Assembly (NCBI GenBank): GCA_009746045.1
Contig: RPFO01000154.1
Span: 4,288,637 to 4,352,636, forward strand
Direction of reading: 5' to 3'
From: Mesostigma viride
Taxonomy: Eukaryota > Streptophyta > Mesostigmatophyceae > Mesostigmatales > Mesostigmataceae
Length of the DNA stretch: 64,000 nucleotides
Shown: positions 17,801-29,164 of the stretch, one piece after another
Numbering within the stretch: position 1 is the first letter of the stretch
Layout of the letters: every line of letters starts with the position of its first letter
Program-made: the position numbers and the translations under genes
The notes under the pieces: model-generated
Told to the model about the DNA's origin: nothing
The model's database searches: none
Seen by the model: the letters and a program-made list of their open reading frames with translations, nothing else

Positions 17801-20800
17801 ATGTTAGAGATAAAGGCTAGGATAGCAAAATGGCCGAACATGTCGAGTGGGACGGAGGTATTGTCTCCGACTCGGATGACGATGACGATTTTGCGTACCA
17901 TGACGGAGACCCGATGCACCCATCTGCAGACGCGCCATCTCGGCCGAAGCGTCCTGCATGGCAAGCAGACGGGAAGCGAGCTTAAAAAGAAGAAGGTGGC
18001 TGCCGTTAATGCTGATTGGCACAACGACCGCAGCTGCAAGTGCAACAACCACTGCCTCACGACGTACGACAGTCTTCTCGCGAACCCGGACGTGTGGACA
18101 GCCGTGCGCGAGGACTTTTACAGTCTCTCAGACAAGGCACGCACTCAACGACTTAACAGCATCATCCGCTCTGTAGGTGTGGGCAACATTCGGGTGAAGC
18201 CCTCAGAGGTGGGTGGGCACTGCACCATCACGATCACGGGTCAAGTGCATGTGGACGTCAAGCTCGGCGACGGGCCTCGCCGTCAAACCGTCACCCTCAG
18301 TGCGTGCGCAACTGCGATGCGCAAACTCCTTGGCATTGACTCTTCAGGCTGGAACAAGGTGGTAAAGTGCATCGCACATTCGACCCAGTTTTTCGATGCC
18401 CGTGATGACGTCGGCCAATACCAGCTGCTGCGTGCGCGTGCGGATGCTGAGCGACGTGAGCGGGTCAAGGGGCGCTCCGATGCCACGGAGTATGCAGCAA
18501 GGTGGATCAGCAACCTAGTGAGGGATCTAGGTGACTGTGACCCTGCGCGGCCCGACGTGGTGTACATGGACGCCATGCCGATAACTCACATGCATAGCAT
18601 GTACGTGGAGGATGCGGAGCGCGACTTCCCTGGGAATGACAAGGCCGCGCGGTCGATGATCCTGGGCTACCACGGTTTCTACGCCGTGTGGCATCGCTAC
18701 CGCGAGGGAAATTATTACGAGGGATCGCCCAAGGTGTGTGTAAATCCACACAGCCGGAACACGGGCGAGTGCGAGACATGCGCCGAGCTGCGACAGCTGT
18801 TGAGGTACGCCGCGACTGAAGGTGAGCGTGCGCTGATCAAGCATCTCATCCAGCTTCACGTCGCGCTGGTGCGCTTTGCGCGCCAGAATTACTGGACGAG
18901 ACGGGATCTGGCGCTGGTGTGGGAGTTCATCTCCATGAATATTGACAAACTGGACCACGCCAAGACATTCTGGCCGAAGCTCCTCCAAGCCTCGAAGAAC
19001 TGGGATGGCAAAGACATGGTGCAGTTCTCCCTCTTCTGCGCGCCCGTGCATGGCTACAAGGCCTTTTGGTTTGTGGTCCTCCCCTGGGTGCTGATGTGCG
19101 ACAACCTATCCGGAAGCCTGACCGTGACGATGCTCATGCATTGCTTGGCATGTGTGATGCGTGACCGTCCCTGGAGCAAGTCCGGGAAGCCCAGGCCACG
19201 CTGCTTGGTGCTGCAGGCTGACGGTGGCAGTGAGAACAGGAATTACACCGTCCTGCTCTTTGCGTGGTACCTCGTCCACATCGGTGTCTTCGATGTGGTC
19301 GAGATGCACCGGATGCGCCGGGGGCACACCCACGCGGACACCGATCAGAAGTTTGGTGTCCTACTCGGGTCCATGTCACATGGTGTCGATGGCGCATCCG
19401 GGCAGGCGCACGCGTATGGGACCCTGGAGAGCTGGGTGGACGCAATCCGCGCCGCATTCCACTCCAGCAGCCTCGCCGGTAGCTGCAATGTCACAGTGCC
19501 AATGGGCACGGAGGTCAAGGTGCTCGGGAAGGCATGGGACTGCCGCCCATTCCTCCTCATCCTAAAAAGCCTCAAGCTGCTGCGATGGTGCAGCTCACGC
19601 GACTGGTGCGCCAAGGTGGGGGAGGAGGTGCCTGAGAAGGTCGGTCAGTCAATGAAGCCGCATCATGTGGCATTTTTCAGGGTGGAGGGCAGCGATGAAG
19701 AGTGGTTTGTCTATCGTACCACGGAGGCAACGGTGACGCCGTGGCTGCCAGAAGGTATGCGAGAGGAGAAGGCGCCACGCAGCGGCAAGGTCAAGGTCGC
19801 CCCATACAAACATGATGCTAAGGGGAGGCCTCTGTACGGGGTGCGTGCTGTCGACCCTGACCTGCTGGCCAAGCATGGCCTGGCCGATGCTCCTCCTCCC
19901 GCTCCCATCGACATGCAGTTCATCACCACCAAGCTCATGAAGGGCATCAAGAAGAAGGTTCTCGACCTACCCAGCGGCCAAGGGCGAATCTTTTTTAAAC
20001 CTGACGTGCCCGGCTGCGAGGACATGCAGAAGCGCAACGAGGAGTTCTTTGCAAAGGTCCCGCGCTCCGTGGATGACGTGCCGGAAGAGTGGTGCCCACT
20101 GCCGTGGCGGTATGCCATTGAAATGGCGGCAGCCGCTGACCGTGCCGCCCCTGCAGGGCCGCAGCCTGCCGTGGCGCCGGACAACATGGCGCTCGTCAAC
20201 GAGGCTGCACTGCGAGTGGTGCCACACGTGGACCCTGTCTGCCATGAAGGCCGCACGCTTGATGAGTGGCGGCAGGAAGATGCCGCCTATGCCGCCAAGG
20301 TGGCGCATGACCGGCGTATGGAGGGGCTGAAGGAGGGCTCGGTCGTGCTATACTGGCATCCCACGTGCCAAATGCTCTGCAACACCGACGTCCCCTGGCC
20401 CCCCATATTGGTGGGGGTGGTGAAGAAGGTAGAGCAGCCTGCCGATGAGGGGGGCAGCGAGCCTCACCTGGTCCTCTCTGTATACCGTGCCAGGAGCATG
20501 ACCGATGCTTGGCATCAGTGGGACCCGAACAGCGCCACATGGCCTCTGCCGAGCAAGTCGTCCGTAAACTCCCACACAGTCACCATCGCAGCATCCGAGG
20601 TCATCCTCACCTATTGGATCCCGGCGAAGAAGCCCACCTCGCGCCACTTGGTGTCTTTGGATGCCAAGAAAAAGCTGTCTGCTGCGTGCCTGACCGCGCT
20701 CAAGCAGGTGCCAAGGGACGCAGGTCACCCGACGATTGACTGGCAACTAGCTTCAACTCCCAAGGGTGTGGTGCGCATGGCTGAACGTTGCTGGCAAACG

Positions 20801-22249
20801 ATCTTGGAGCAGGTGATGGGTGGCAAGCTCTGCCTGGTAGGACAACTTGTGTGCAGCTATGAGATTGTGCACGAGTCCGTCGGCGGCCGCACAGTGAACC
20901 GTCCTAGAAGATTCCATGGTCAAGTGGCAGCTGTGGACACGGAACATGGCAAGGTGGCTATGTTTTGGGGTGCTCAATGGGAAGAGCTGGCGGTGACGTG
21001 TGTGGACCTCCCAGAATTGGGGAAGAAAATCTGTGAATGCCCCGGTGTGTCCGTCCCTCCTCTGCAAGCGTCTGAGATCGCCGTTGCCGAGTCCCGCTTA
21101 CGTGCGGAGGTGCACGCTGCGCTGACGAGCGCAACTGCGCGCAGCTCGCCTGAGGCAGCGCGCGGCACGGACGACACAACTAAGCGCAAGCCGCCTGCGC
21201 CTGCAGCAACCGGCCCAGCCACGCGCAACCCACGTGCGGTGGCGACCAACTTGCGCGCAGCAGTGCGCGCCCTGAATGATAAGGCTGCAAGTGCATGACT
21301 TGCGTGCGCCCGCGCGTGCGGCCACCGGCGCGGCTGCACCTGCCAACTTGCCTGCGCCTGCACTCACGACCACCGGCGCGGCTGCACCTAGCAAGTCGCC
21401 TACGCCCACGCGCGCGGCAGCCGGCGTGGCTGCACCTGCCAACTCGCCTGCGCCTGCACTCACGACCACCGGCGCGGCTGCACCTAGCAAGTCGCCTACG
21501 CCCGCGCCTGCGGCCCCCGGCGCGGCTGCACCTGCCAACTCGCCTACGCCCGCGCCTGCGGCCACCGGCGCGGCTGCATGCACCTGCCAACTCGCTTGCG
21601 CCTGCGCGTGCGGCAGCACCTGCCAACTCGCCTGCGCCTGCGCGCGCGGCCACCTGCGCGGCTGCACCTGCCATGCAACTCGCTTGCGCCTGCGCGCGCG
21701 GCAGCACCTGCCAACTCGCCTGCGCCTGCGCGCGCGGCCACCGGCGTGGCTGCACCTGCCAACTCGCCTACGCCCGCGCCTGCGGCCACCGGCGCGGCTG
21801 CACCTGCCAACTCGCTTGCGCCTGCGCGCGCGGCAGCACCTGCCAACTCGCCTGCGCCTGCGCGCGCGGCCACCTGCGCGGCTGCACCTGCCAACTCGCT
21901 TGCGCCTGCGCGCGCGGCAGCACCTGCCAACTCGCCTGCGCCTGCGCGCGCGGCCACCGGCGTGGCTGCACCTGCCAACTCGCCTACGCCCGCGCCTGCG
22001 GCCACCGGCGCGGCTGCACCTGCCAACTCGCTTGCGCCTGCGCGCGCGGCAGCACCTGCCAACTCGCCTGCGCCTGCGCGCGCGGCCACCTGCGCGGCTG
22101 CACCTGCCGACTCGCCTGCGCCTGCGCGCGCGGCAGCCGGCGCGGCTGAAGAAGATATGTTGTCTGATTCCCGTCGTCGCCGGGCACGCCGTTACATAGT
22201 GTGTCCGGACAGCGATAGCGATGGAGCCCCGGAGGCTATGGAAACATGA
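17801..22249 (+). pseudogene. DUF7869-type putative DDE-like transposase, frameshifted at both ends
   Basis: The main frame 17801-21298 (1165 codons) carries a Cys-rich N-terminal patch (SCKCNNHC), then the conserved core. The core has D257 in VVYMDAMP, a zinc-like HSRNTGECETC segment near residue 325, D474 in LQADGGSENRN, and H509/H511/D513/D515 in HTHADTD. The spacing of the Asp residues in the DxxxEN and GHTHxDxD boxes fits the DUF7869 family, commonly found in eukaryotic transposon-like genes. An Asp triad is my inference. A better N-terminus lies in another frame: ATG 17830 opens an acidic 51-codon frame ending at 17985, so a frameshift sits in the A-rich run near 17984. At the other end TGA 21296-21298 is followed by Ala/Pro repeats that shift frame three times and return to the original frame. 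They finish with SRRRRARRYIVCPDSDSDGA, equivalent to the end of the copy at 327-2114. Confidence 0.75.
21300..22140. repeat. Ala/Pro-coding minisatellite
   Basis: Units of about 33 to 45 bp with the core GCACCTGCCAACTCGCC and GCGCGCGGC repeat about 20 times. They are arranged in higher-order blocks: 21735-21870 and 21945-22080 are near copies. Two ATGC insertions (near 21576 and 21673) shift the frame by one base each. The long antisense frames across it are shadows. Confidence 0.92.
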
Positions 22250-22974
22250 AGTCGCGGTTGCTACCAATGATTGCTATGTGTGCACCATGGCTGCCAACAT
22301 TGCTGCTTCCTTTGCTGCTTCTCCGCTGATATGCCGTGCTTTTGATTCACTCTCTGCCATGCATGCCAGTATAGTGCTGCCACCATTGTCATGATGTAAC
22401 TTGTCAACACCAATGCATGTTCTGATTCTGATGTGATTAATTATATTCCTGGCCTGCATGAGTCTGTTGGGGTTGTTTGTCGCTGCTGCGGCTGCTATGA
22501 CCATTACTAGTGTGCTCATGTGAGTTTTTTGCCATGTCCATTTGCGCAGTCATGGAGCATTTCAAGGTTTGCCCGAGATTTACGAGACCCAAGTGTCAGT
22601 CATTTTCCACGAAGCCGCGATATAATCCCTGACAGAAACTGGCAAAAACCACATGGAACATATGCAGAATCCTCCTTGATAATGTCTCATGTAGTAGATA
22701 CATTCCAGCCTTTGCAATTACAATCACGTCACTAAATTTTAAAGTATGCAAAATTACAAGCTGTGAGTGCAATTGTCTCTACTCATCATAAGATACCAGC
22801 TTGACAATCATGAATGCCCATTTGGTTACAGCATATAAGGCAACTTGTCATTATATAACACAATTATTGACTTGAAACTCCTCGACCAATGCAAAAATTC
22901 GCCCAAACCTTCTATCAAACTATTTTGGGAAGTCCACAGCATCCAAAAAACACATTTTTCAAATTTTCATTTAG
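22250..22974. other. AT-rich stretch with no supported gene
   Basis: Both strands lack domains. The composition is close to that of 2421-3278. Near 22976-23004 is a short inverted pair, AGGACAGA and TCTGTCCT, at the break with the retrotransposon fragment. Confidence 0.5.
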
Positions 22975-23501
22975 GACAGACCTGCAGCCTCCCAAATCTG
23001 TCCTAACCCAAACAAACCACCCCCATCTATGGTCCTCTTGTCACTTAAGAACACCCTGAGGCGCGTCATGAACGCGGCCCAGGTATCCCCGGCTGAATGA
23101 CGCTCTCGGACGAACATAAATAGCCGCCTTGCCGACTGCCGTATGTAGGCACTTGACGCCAGAATGCGAAGCTTGTCACCGGTGTAGATGTCCGTGTACA
23201 AGTTCATATCCTCCAGCATTCTCTCCGCGTCTCTGGGCTGCCAATATTTGTCTTTGATTGACTGAAATTGGCTCAGCACAGCGTAACCCTCGGCTACGAT
23301 CGGCCGTCTACTAGGCGCAGCTTGGGCCGCTGCTGGCACTTTCTGAGTGCCTTGAGACCCCTGACTCTGATCATCATCTAGACCAGGCTGATCCCCTAGT
23401 GCAGGCCCTCCTCCTCGTCCACCGCGTCCATCCATATCAGCGCCGCGCCGCTGCTCGAAGCCGACCCCACGTCCACGTTGGTCGCATGCTTCCTCACTCA
23501 T
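22971..23501 (-). pseudogene. gag: Gag fragment of the Copia-like family
   Basis: The frame starts at ATG 23501 (MSEEACDQRG), and its capsid-like core is highly similar to the gag of the complete element. Shared blocks include QFQSIKDKYWQPRDAERML, YTGDKLRILASS and FLSDKRTIDG. Homology stops after TIDG near 23005, where unrelated sequence (GGLFGLGQIW) runs to a stop. This copy keeps the N-terminus in one frame and so shows the true gag start of the family. Confidence 0.85.
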
Positions 23502-24560
23502 GATGGGCCTTGTTCAGGTCTGCTACAGACTAGCCAACTGGCCAGACAGCAATTAAAGCAATATACGCTGCTGAATTACAAGAAAGAAGATGACAAGTGT
23601 TACCATTTCGTCAAGCCCACCACTGCCACCGGCTGGCGCCACCCGGTTTTCCTTATTAAGTCACTGTCGCTGACGCTGTCGCTCACACTGAGGAGCTCTG
23701 GCACCCTGCTGCCACCAGCCCCGTCGTCAGCCCGCTGTCGGCTCGCGATGACAGCGTCGTCACCGTTGGCGTAGTAAACAGGCGACAGCCCGTCGTTGCC
23801 GCCTCGCGGGTTATACCTTGGCACCTCGCGATCGCCAAGCTCCTCGTCGCTTAAATCCGCGACCCCCGGCCCACAGCGCCTGCCTCGAGGCCGCTATCGT
23901 AAACACGAGAGGCGAACGTCTCCCACTGCGTCACACGCACGCTGCATGAGAGGTTGGGGCAACTCCTGAAGCGGCACTCTCCGCCACTCCGGATTCCTGT
24001 CGACAACCCTGTCGACCCGCGTCGCACGCTGATTTCCAGCGATGGCTCCTTCAGCCGACTCGATCTCTGCTAACCGCCTCTAGCGCTCCACCACTCGTCG
24101 CTCACATCGAACTGGTCCCGCAGCAATTCCCCCGTCGCCAACTGCGCCTGCGAACGCACGTTGTGCGCCAACGCCTGCCGCTGCCTGCGCGATCGGCTCT
24201 CGTCGCACCGCACCATGCAGCTGGCTCTCATGCAGACCGTGAAGCTCTTAATTGTTCAATGTCGTCTGCGCTTCGGTGCGCCGGAACGACGATGGTCCGG
24301 ACGTGCCGCAAGATGCGCTCCCAATCCTCGACCTGGTCGTCGACGAACTGAGCAAAGTTGCGATCAACAGGTGGCCGATCTGCAAGCAATAGGGATAAAT
24401 CTCGAACAACACGACGCAATTCAGGGGAGATAGAACCACCAGCAGCTTGTCGAGGAAACCGGAAATTCTGCTGCCGCGGTTCTTCTTGTACAATCACATC
24501 CGCGGTCGACCTTGTACAATCACATCTGCAATTGTGTTGCCCACGACTGAGGACGAACAC
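22975..24560 (-). mobile_element. 5' fragment of a Copia-like retrotransposon
   Basis: In transcription order the fragment holds a degraded leader ORF (24560 to about 23600) and the first two thirds of gag (23501 to about 23005). It is collinear with 12350-10830 of the complete element. Everything from the gag C-terminus through pol is missing, and no LTR is recognised on either side, so it is a doubly truncated relic. Confidence 0.85.
23600..24560 (-). pseudogene. Degraded leader ORF (ORF0) of the Copia-like family
   Basis: Two remnants in different frames (24560-24228 and 23824-23600) match the start and end of the 308-residue ORF at 11424-12350. Between them are stops and frameshifts. The SDSVSDSD acidic end is retained. 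The homology supports ORF0 as a genuine family gene. Confidence 0.8.
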
Positions 24561-25975
24561 ACCCTACACAACTACAAGGAAACGGATGTCAACAAGCCTT
24601 GCCTCAAGATGTGAGGACAAACGAAGGCTCGACATGAAGGTACATGAAAGAGACTACACACTGGCAGCCGGTGTCTCTTTCCCACACATGTAGTCAAGCC
24701 CACACGAGTCACCAAATCAACACACGTTTGACACAGGCAGACAGGCTTGTCAGAACACGATAAACGTTTGTCGTGATTCCTGACACAACAAAACCGCATT
24801 CCAGAAATGCCGTCCTGACATTTTCACCACTGTCACACAAGAGCATCTAAAAAATGGCATCATGGCAAACTAAAATTGCCGCCTCACTGCCCGTTTTATC
24901 TGGCACAAATCCAAGCATTTTTCTGTCCAGGACATATTTAGTACTGAGTACCGAACGACCAAACCTGAAGGTCGCAGCATATAATATCTTTCACACAATC
25001 CGCACTTTCACTCATGACTGGCGACGCAATCGACGCTTGAAATGACACGTGTAAAGGGTTGTCGTAAGCTGCGGCATCTGTGCCATAAGAGGTAGCCACT
25101 GAGGTTGAAATCCTGCCATAAACACAATCCCGCCTCGATCCCGCGCCTACTAGGCTCCACCACGCCCTTAATTCCTAATTCCTGGACAACCCACATAACG
25201 CTGTCCAGGACGGCACGACCTGTCTCAACCAAGTCCTGACTGTGCGTCGCACCTATAGTGCCTGAGCGCCCACGCTATTCCAAGCATAGCCTAACCGGCG
25301 CATCTCAGTGTCCCAATAACTACTGGTGTGCTGATTCTGTCGGACGCAACTCCATGCGTAACTCACGCATGCACTGGCAGCGTCCCTACGCTGACTGCTC
25401 CCGATGTGGTCTGTTGCTATCAACAAGACCTATACTGCATTATTGTAATAATGCCATTTCAACCCTTGTCACCCGTAGTGACCTGTCGCATTTGCCTGCA
25501 CCAAGATGAAATTAAGTGCGTGCTTAGCTTACCGACTTCCATGCACGCATAGCATCGCTAGCAAACGAATTGCTTCACAGCAATTCCTGCATTGCGTCCT
25601 TTGGCAATCATACCCCGATCGAGCCTGGCTAGGGTCTGTTACGACACGAACATTCACAACACAAAAGAGTACCGGTAGTGCCCTTGGCCCGATATGGTAT
25701 CTTGTTGAGTCGACTGGCATCGGAACCGTTGGTATCCGGGGTAATGCCACAACCCCCTGACGTTGAACTTCTTCAGCGCTGCAACGTCTCCGTATAAAGT
25801 GTTTCCCACACCGGTCGGGTTGTCCATATTGCGCAAGCATTCTAGTTGGCTACCGTATCCATGGCAGCACCGAGCGACCCGCCATCGCTATAATGTATCC
25901 TCGCTGTGTGCGGATGATCAAGCTCACGGACGTGACAGGTGTTGCAATGGTTGTTTCTGAACATATGGTCCGTGC
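24561..25975. other. No gene recognised
   Basis: Short frames on both strands lack domains and codon structure. No tandem repeat, LTR or TIR stood out on reading. It is likely old degraded repeat sequence. Confidence 0.4.
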
Positions 25976-26233
25976 ATGGACCGCGCTACCACATTCCACA
26001 CTAGCGCTCTCAGTGCGCTGTATCATATTTGGTATTGTGGAGACCCCAGGGCCGGGAAAGAGTTGTCCGACATTCAACTGGCCAGGGTATGGCTTCGCAC
26101 TAATATGCTATATGCGATCTGGACTATCCGGAACGAGACGGTTTTTAAAGTGCGGCACGAGTACACCAAAGCAGCCGTGGTGAGGCGGTTTATCTTCCTT
26201 TGGAACTCAGCAATGCGTCGCGCTTGGCTATAG
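25976..26233 (+). pseudogene. Possible LINE C-terminal remnant
   Basis: The 85-residue frame has ARVWLRTNMLYAIWTIRNE followed by VVRRFIFLWNSAMRRAW. The pattern of an IW.IRN.TVF motif followed by a helical basic region resembles the tail found after the RT zinc-binding region in some plant and fungal LINEs. There is no RT domain beside it. The assignment is weak; a chance ORF is the alternative. Confidence 0.3.
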
Positions 26234-26660
26234 GCGCAAGAACAATACAAGGTGTGGGACCCCGGGCCCAACAATGACAAGCCCAGCCCCTCACTACTTA
26301 GAGCTTTTCCATGTTCTCTTGGGACGCAACGAGGTGTTTACTTGCATTCCTCACGGTGACCTTACGCGTGTCACCTGGCTTCCCTGGTAGTCACATCTAT
26401 AGTGCTCCCTCATTCTAAACATATCACCGGCTACGCCCCCTAGGCCTTCTACTAAACGAAGGATTCAGCCGTGTTCAGCCCGTCTCACGTTGCGAGACTG
26501 AACAAGTCTCGCGTGCAGACACGTGTGTAGTACTCCTACACACAGATCTCGAGTGATTTATCTAGTACCAAATCCGAAAGGCTTGCATCACTCCCCGGAC
26601 AGGAGAACTTTTGCGGATGACTGTAGGTGTAAGTTGGCGATGCCATGGTAACCGGAGACG

Positions 26661-26718
26661 TCCGTCCTATAGTCAGCGAAGGTTGGTGCGAGAGGTCCCC
26701 AGTTCGATTCCGGTCGGA
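26661..26718 (+). other. tRNA-like relic lacking the anticodon arm
   Basis: TCCGTCC at the start can pair with GGTCGGA at the end at six of seven positions. Between them are TATAGTCAGC (D-arm-like) and AGTTCGATTCC (B box). At 58 nt it is too short for a tRNA, and the anticodon arm is absent. It looks like a tRNA-derived fragment or SINE head. Confidence 0.3.
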
Positions 26719-27234
26719 TTCATTTGCAGATCACGTTTTTCCGCGTTTTCCGCGGCCCGGCACCGAACGCAAATGGTTTTCACCTTTGCGGAGTGCCTGA
26801 TCAGAATATCACATATCACACTACACACATTCGGGATAACCAGCTGGTCGATACGTGGTACTACCCCTTCACCTAACGATCGTATACCTATTGGTTAATT
26901 AAAATACCCGGCCATTTACCCGGAAACCTCGAACCCAGGTCTATAATAATTATTATTATTTAGATTCGTCAACCTTGATGATAATTTTTATGATTTAGAT
27001 TCATACCCCTACCGGGTCTACTTGTGTTTAGATAATATCAGTATATCAAGGAGACAACCGGCAGCCCGGCGCGCTGGTCAGAAATCGGGAGAATCCGGAC
27101 CATCACATGGTAGCTCGAGCCTGCCGAGTTATCGAGCCTTGAGGCCTTCAGGGTAACACCTGAGCGGTGAACACAGAACACACCTTCGTTTTTTTTTTAA
27201 GACTAATTTTTTTTTTTAAGACTTAATTGTCCGC
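26719..27234. other. No gene recognised; T-rich runs before a LINE end
   Basis: The stretch contains an AATAATTATTATTATT tract near 26945 and two T8-T11 runs at 27189-27216 immediately upstream of the non-LTR fragment. These may relate to its insertion. Confidence 0.4.
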
Positions 27235-28362
27235 GTGTTCGAGTCGTTCAGGATGATGAAGATGAATGGTGATGGATATATAAGCTGCCGGCTCCTGCCC
27301 CTTTTGGCAACGGCAGCGCCTGACCTCCTGGACCCCAGCAGCCCTTTGCCCTTCGTCACCGCCATCCAGGAGGCCTATGCTGAGATCCAGCAGGCCTGTT
27401 CTCCCGTCCGTGCCGCTCAGGCGGTACAGCGCCACCTCCCTCGCGGCACTCCCTCGGTCGCCTCCGTTCAATCTCCCGCCGCATTCCCTGCTCGCGTCAT
27501 CGATAAACACCAGAAAACCTACGCGGGTATTCTGCACACGGCTGATTGGATTGCTCTTTTCGCGGACCTCAACGCCCAGGGACGTGCGTGGCTGTTCTCG
27601 CTTTCCTTGCGGAGTGTGGGCTCGGCGTACCTTCGTGCTCTTCCCATGGCCCCCCCATTCGCCTTGGCTCCCAGCCACTACTCGGTGGCGCTCCGGCACC
27701 AGCTATTTGCCCCGCAGCCTCTTGTTCCGGCCGGGCGGCCTTGTGGTAGCTGTGGGCAGCCGCTGGATCCCACGGGGACTCACTACCTTGCCTGCATGGG
27801 GGGCCAACAGAATCAGAATTGGTATTTGTATTTGCACACTGTCCTCCTGACGGTGGTGCTCGCCATGATTCGGTCGGTTTTCCCCCACGCGAACATCCGG
27901 TCCGAGGATGCGGATGGCGCTGCCTTCTATTCCCCCAACCACCGGCCTGACATCGTGGTGCTGGACTTTGAGGGGGGTGGCCGGCATCTGCTTATTGACG
28001 TTTCGGTGGCGCGGCCCTTGGCTCTTAGCCACGTGGCTGGGGCCTCCCTCACGGCAGGTTACACGGCGGACCGGGCGGAGCGGGCCAAGCTCCTGGCCTA
28101 CGGCGACGTCGGGCACCATCGTGTGGTGCCCTTTGTCCTGGAGGAGTTTGGGGCCATGGGGCCCCTGACCTCCGCCTTCTTCAAGGAGTGTTGCCGGCTC
28201 CGGGAGGACCGGCTGGACCTGGAGGGCCAGCGGGCCCCATGGTCGGCGCGGACCTGGACGTCATATTGGCGTCAGCGCTTGTCGGTGGCGCTGACTCGGG
28301 CCATGGCTGACATCATGCTCCGCCGTACGCGGGCTGATTTTGCGGTGCAGCAGGGCTATTAG
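27235..28362 (+). pseudogene. Non-LTR retrotransposon 3' end: CCHC plus restriction-like endonuclease
   Basis: The 375-codon frame begins at a GTG; its first ATG is at 27253. It lacks an RT domain, so it is 5' truncated. A zinc motif CGSCGQPLDPTGTHYLAC (CX2C..HX4C) is at about residues 178-195. It is followed by a RPDIVVLDF...LLIDVSV segment (about 238-262), which matches the RPD-x(12-14)-D core of the restriction-like endonuclease of R2/Dualen-type elements. The CCHC-then-endonuclease order is typical. The enzyme would nick target DNA for target-primed reverse transcription. The frame is open to TAG 28360-28362 and is GC-rich relative to its flanks. No poly-A tail was seen. Confidence 0.7.
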
Positions 28363-28690
28363 GTTCCTCCCGTTAGGCGTTTCCATTGGTCTTATCGTAG
28401 TATAGAGCTTTGACATGGCTCTGTATATAGGTTTATAGCTGGGCGTTTGCTTTGGTTTGAGTGATTTCACTCTGCTGTAAGTAATTATATTTTTAATATA
28501 TACCCACTTACCAAGAAAAGGAACTGACTTTTACCCCGAAATAAAAAATCGAACCCAACTTGAGGTGTGAACAGGACAACAGGTGTGAATGACTAAAAAA
28601 TGCAGCTGCCCGCAGAAGGCGACAGGAGCGTGCAAGTCGTTGCCTCGTTGGCACCACGTGCACTGTAACCAGTAACTCCCCACGAGCCTA
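28363..28690. other. 3' UTR of the non-LTR fragment and spacer
   Basis: No gene is visible. The first 150 bp are probably the 3' untranslated region of the retrotransposon. The 3' end of that element cannot be placed. Confidence 0.4.
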
Positions 28691-29162
28691 CACCGCCCGC
28701 ATTGGAAGTTTTAACTAAATAATTAGCTTCTGGAAAATGTTCTGGCTGAAAACCATAAAAAAAACAAAAGAAAATTAATTAATTAACTCCGGGGGCTGAG
28801 GACTGGACTCAACAAACAAACAAACAAAATTAATTAATTAACTCATGTGGGCTCTGGGTATCACTGACCTCCACTGACTCTAGCCTATGGCCGCCGAAGG
28901 GGGGCCGCCGGGCCGGATTGCCGGCCGAATTGGGGACGGCCGGCGTGTACGATATCTACCAAACAAACAAAAGAAATTTATTAATTAAATAAGTACCCAT
29001 GTGCCTTGAACGGCTGTATGACAAACAAACAAACAAAAGGTTATAATTAAATAATAAAAACCCGGGACTCTAACTGGCTCCCCAACAAACAATCCAGGGT
29101 TATTCGTAATGCAAATACGGCAAAAATTGACCCATAATAACAAACTTCCAATGCGGAGGGTG
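28691..29162. mobile_element. TA-flanked MITE, copy 2 (472 bp)
   Basis: It is a second copy of the 16307-17021 element in opposite orientation. Its ends are CACCGCCCGCATTGGAAGTT and AACTTCCAATGCGGAGGGTG, flanked by TA at 28689-28690 and 29163-29164. It lacks the nested insertion of copy 1 but is otherwise collinear, including the TTAATTAATTAA and AACAAACAAACAAA tracts. Confidence 0.92.
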
Positions 29163-29164
29163 TA

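Larger units (their letters stand above)
13431..22249. mobile_element. Divergent DUF7869-type transposon locus (boundaries undefined)
   Basis: Two long genes point away from each other: a PHD-finger protein on the minus strand (13526-16048) and the DUF7869-type transposase-like protein on the plus strand (17801-22249). Each has expanded tandem repeats at its C-terminal end. The 1.7-kb region between them is filled with nested inverted-repeat insertions. I could not find terminal inverted repeats or target duplications for the pair, so their grouping as one mobile unit is an inference from their arrangement and from the partial second copy at 1-2114. Confidence 0.4.

Noticed and set aside
21098-22267. 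Long minus-strand frames across the Ala/Pro repeat
   Set aside because: The frame is open because of repeat periodicity and composition. There is no domain, and it is antisense to the conserved gene.
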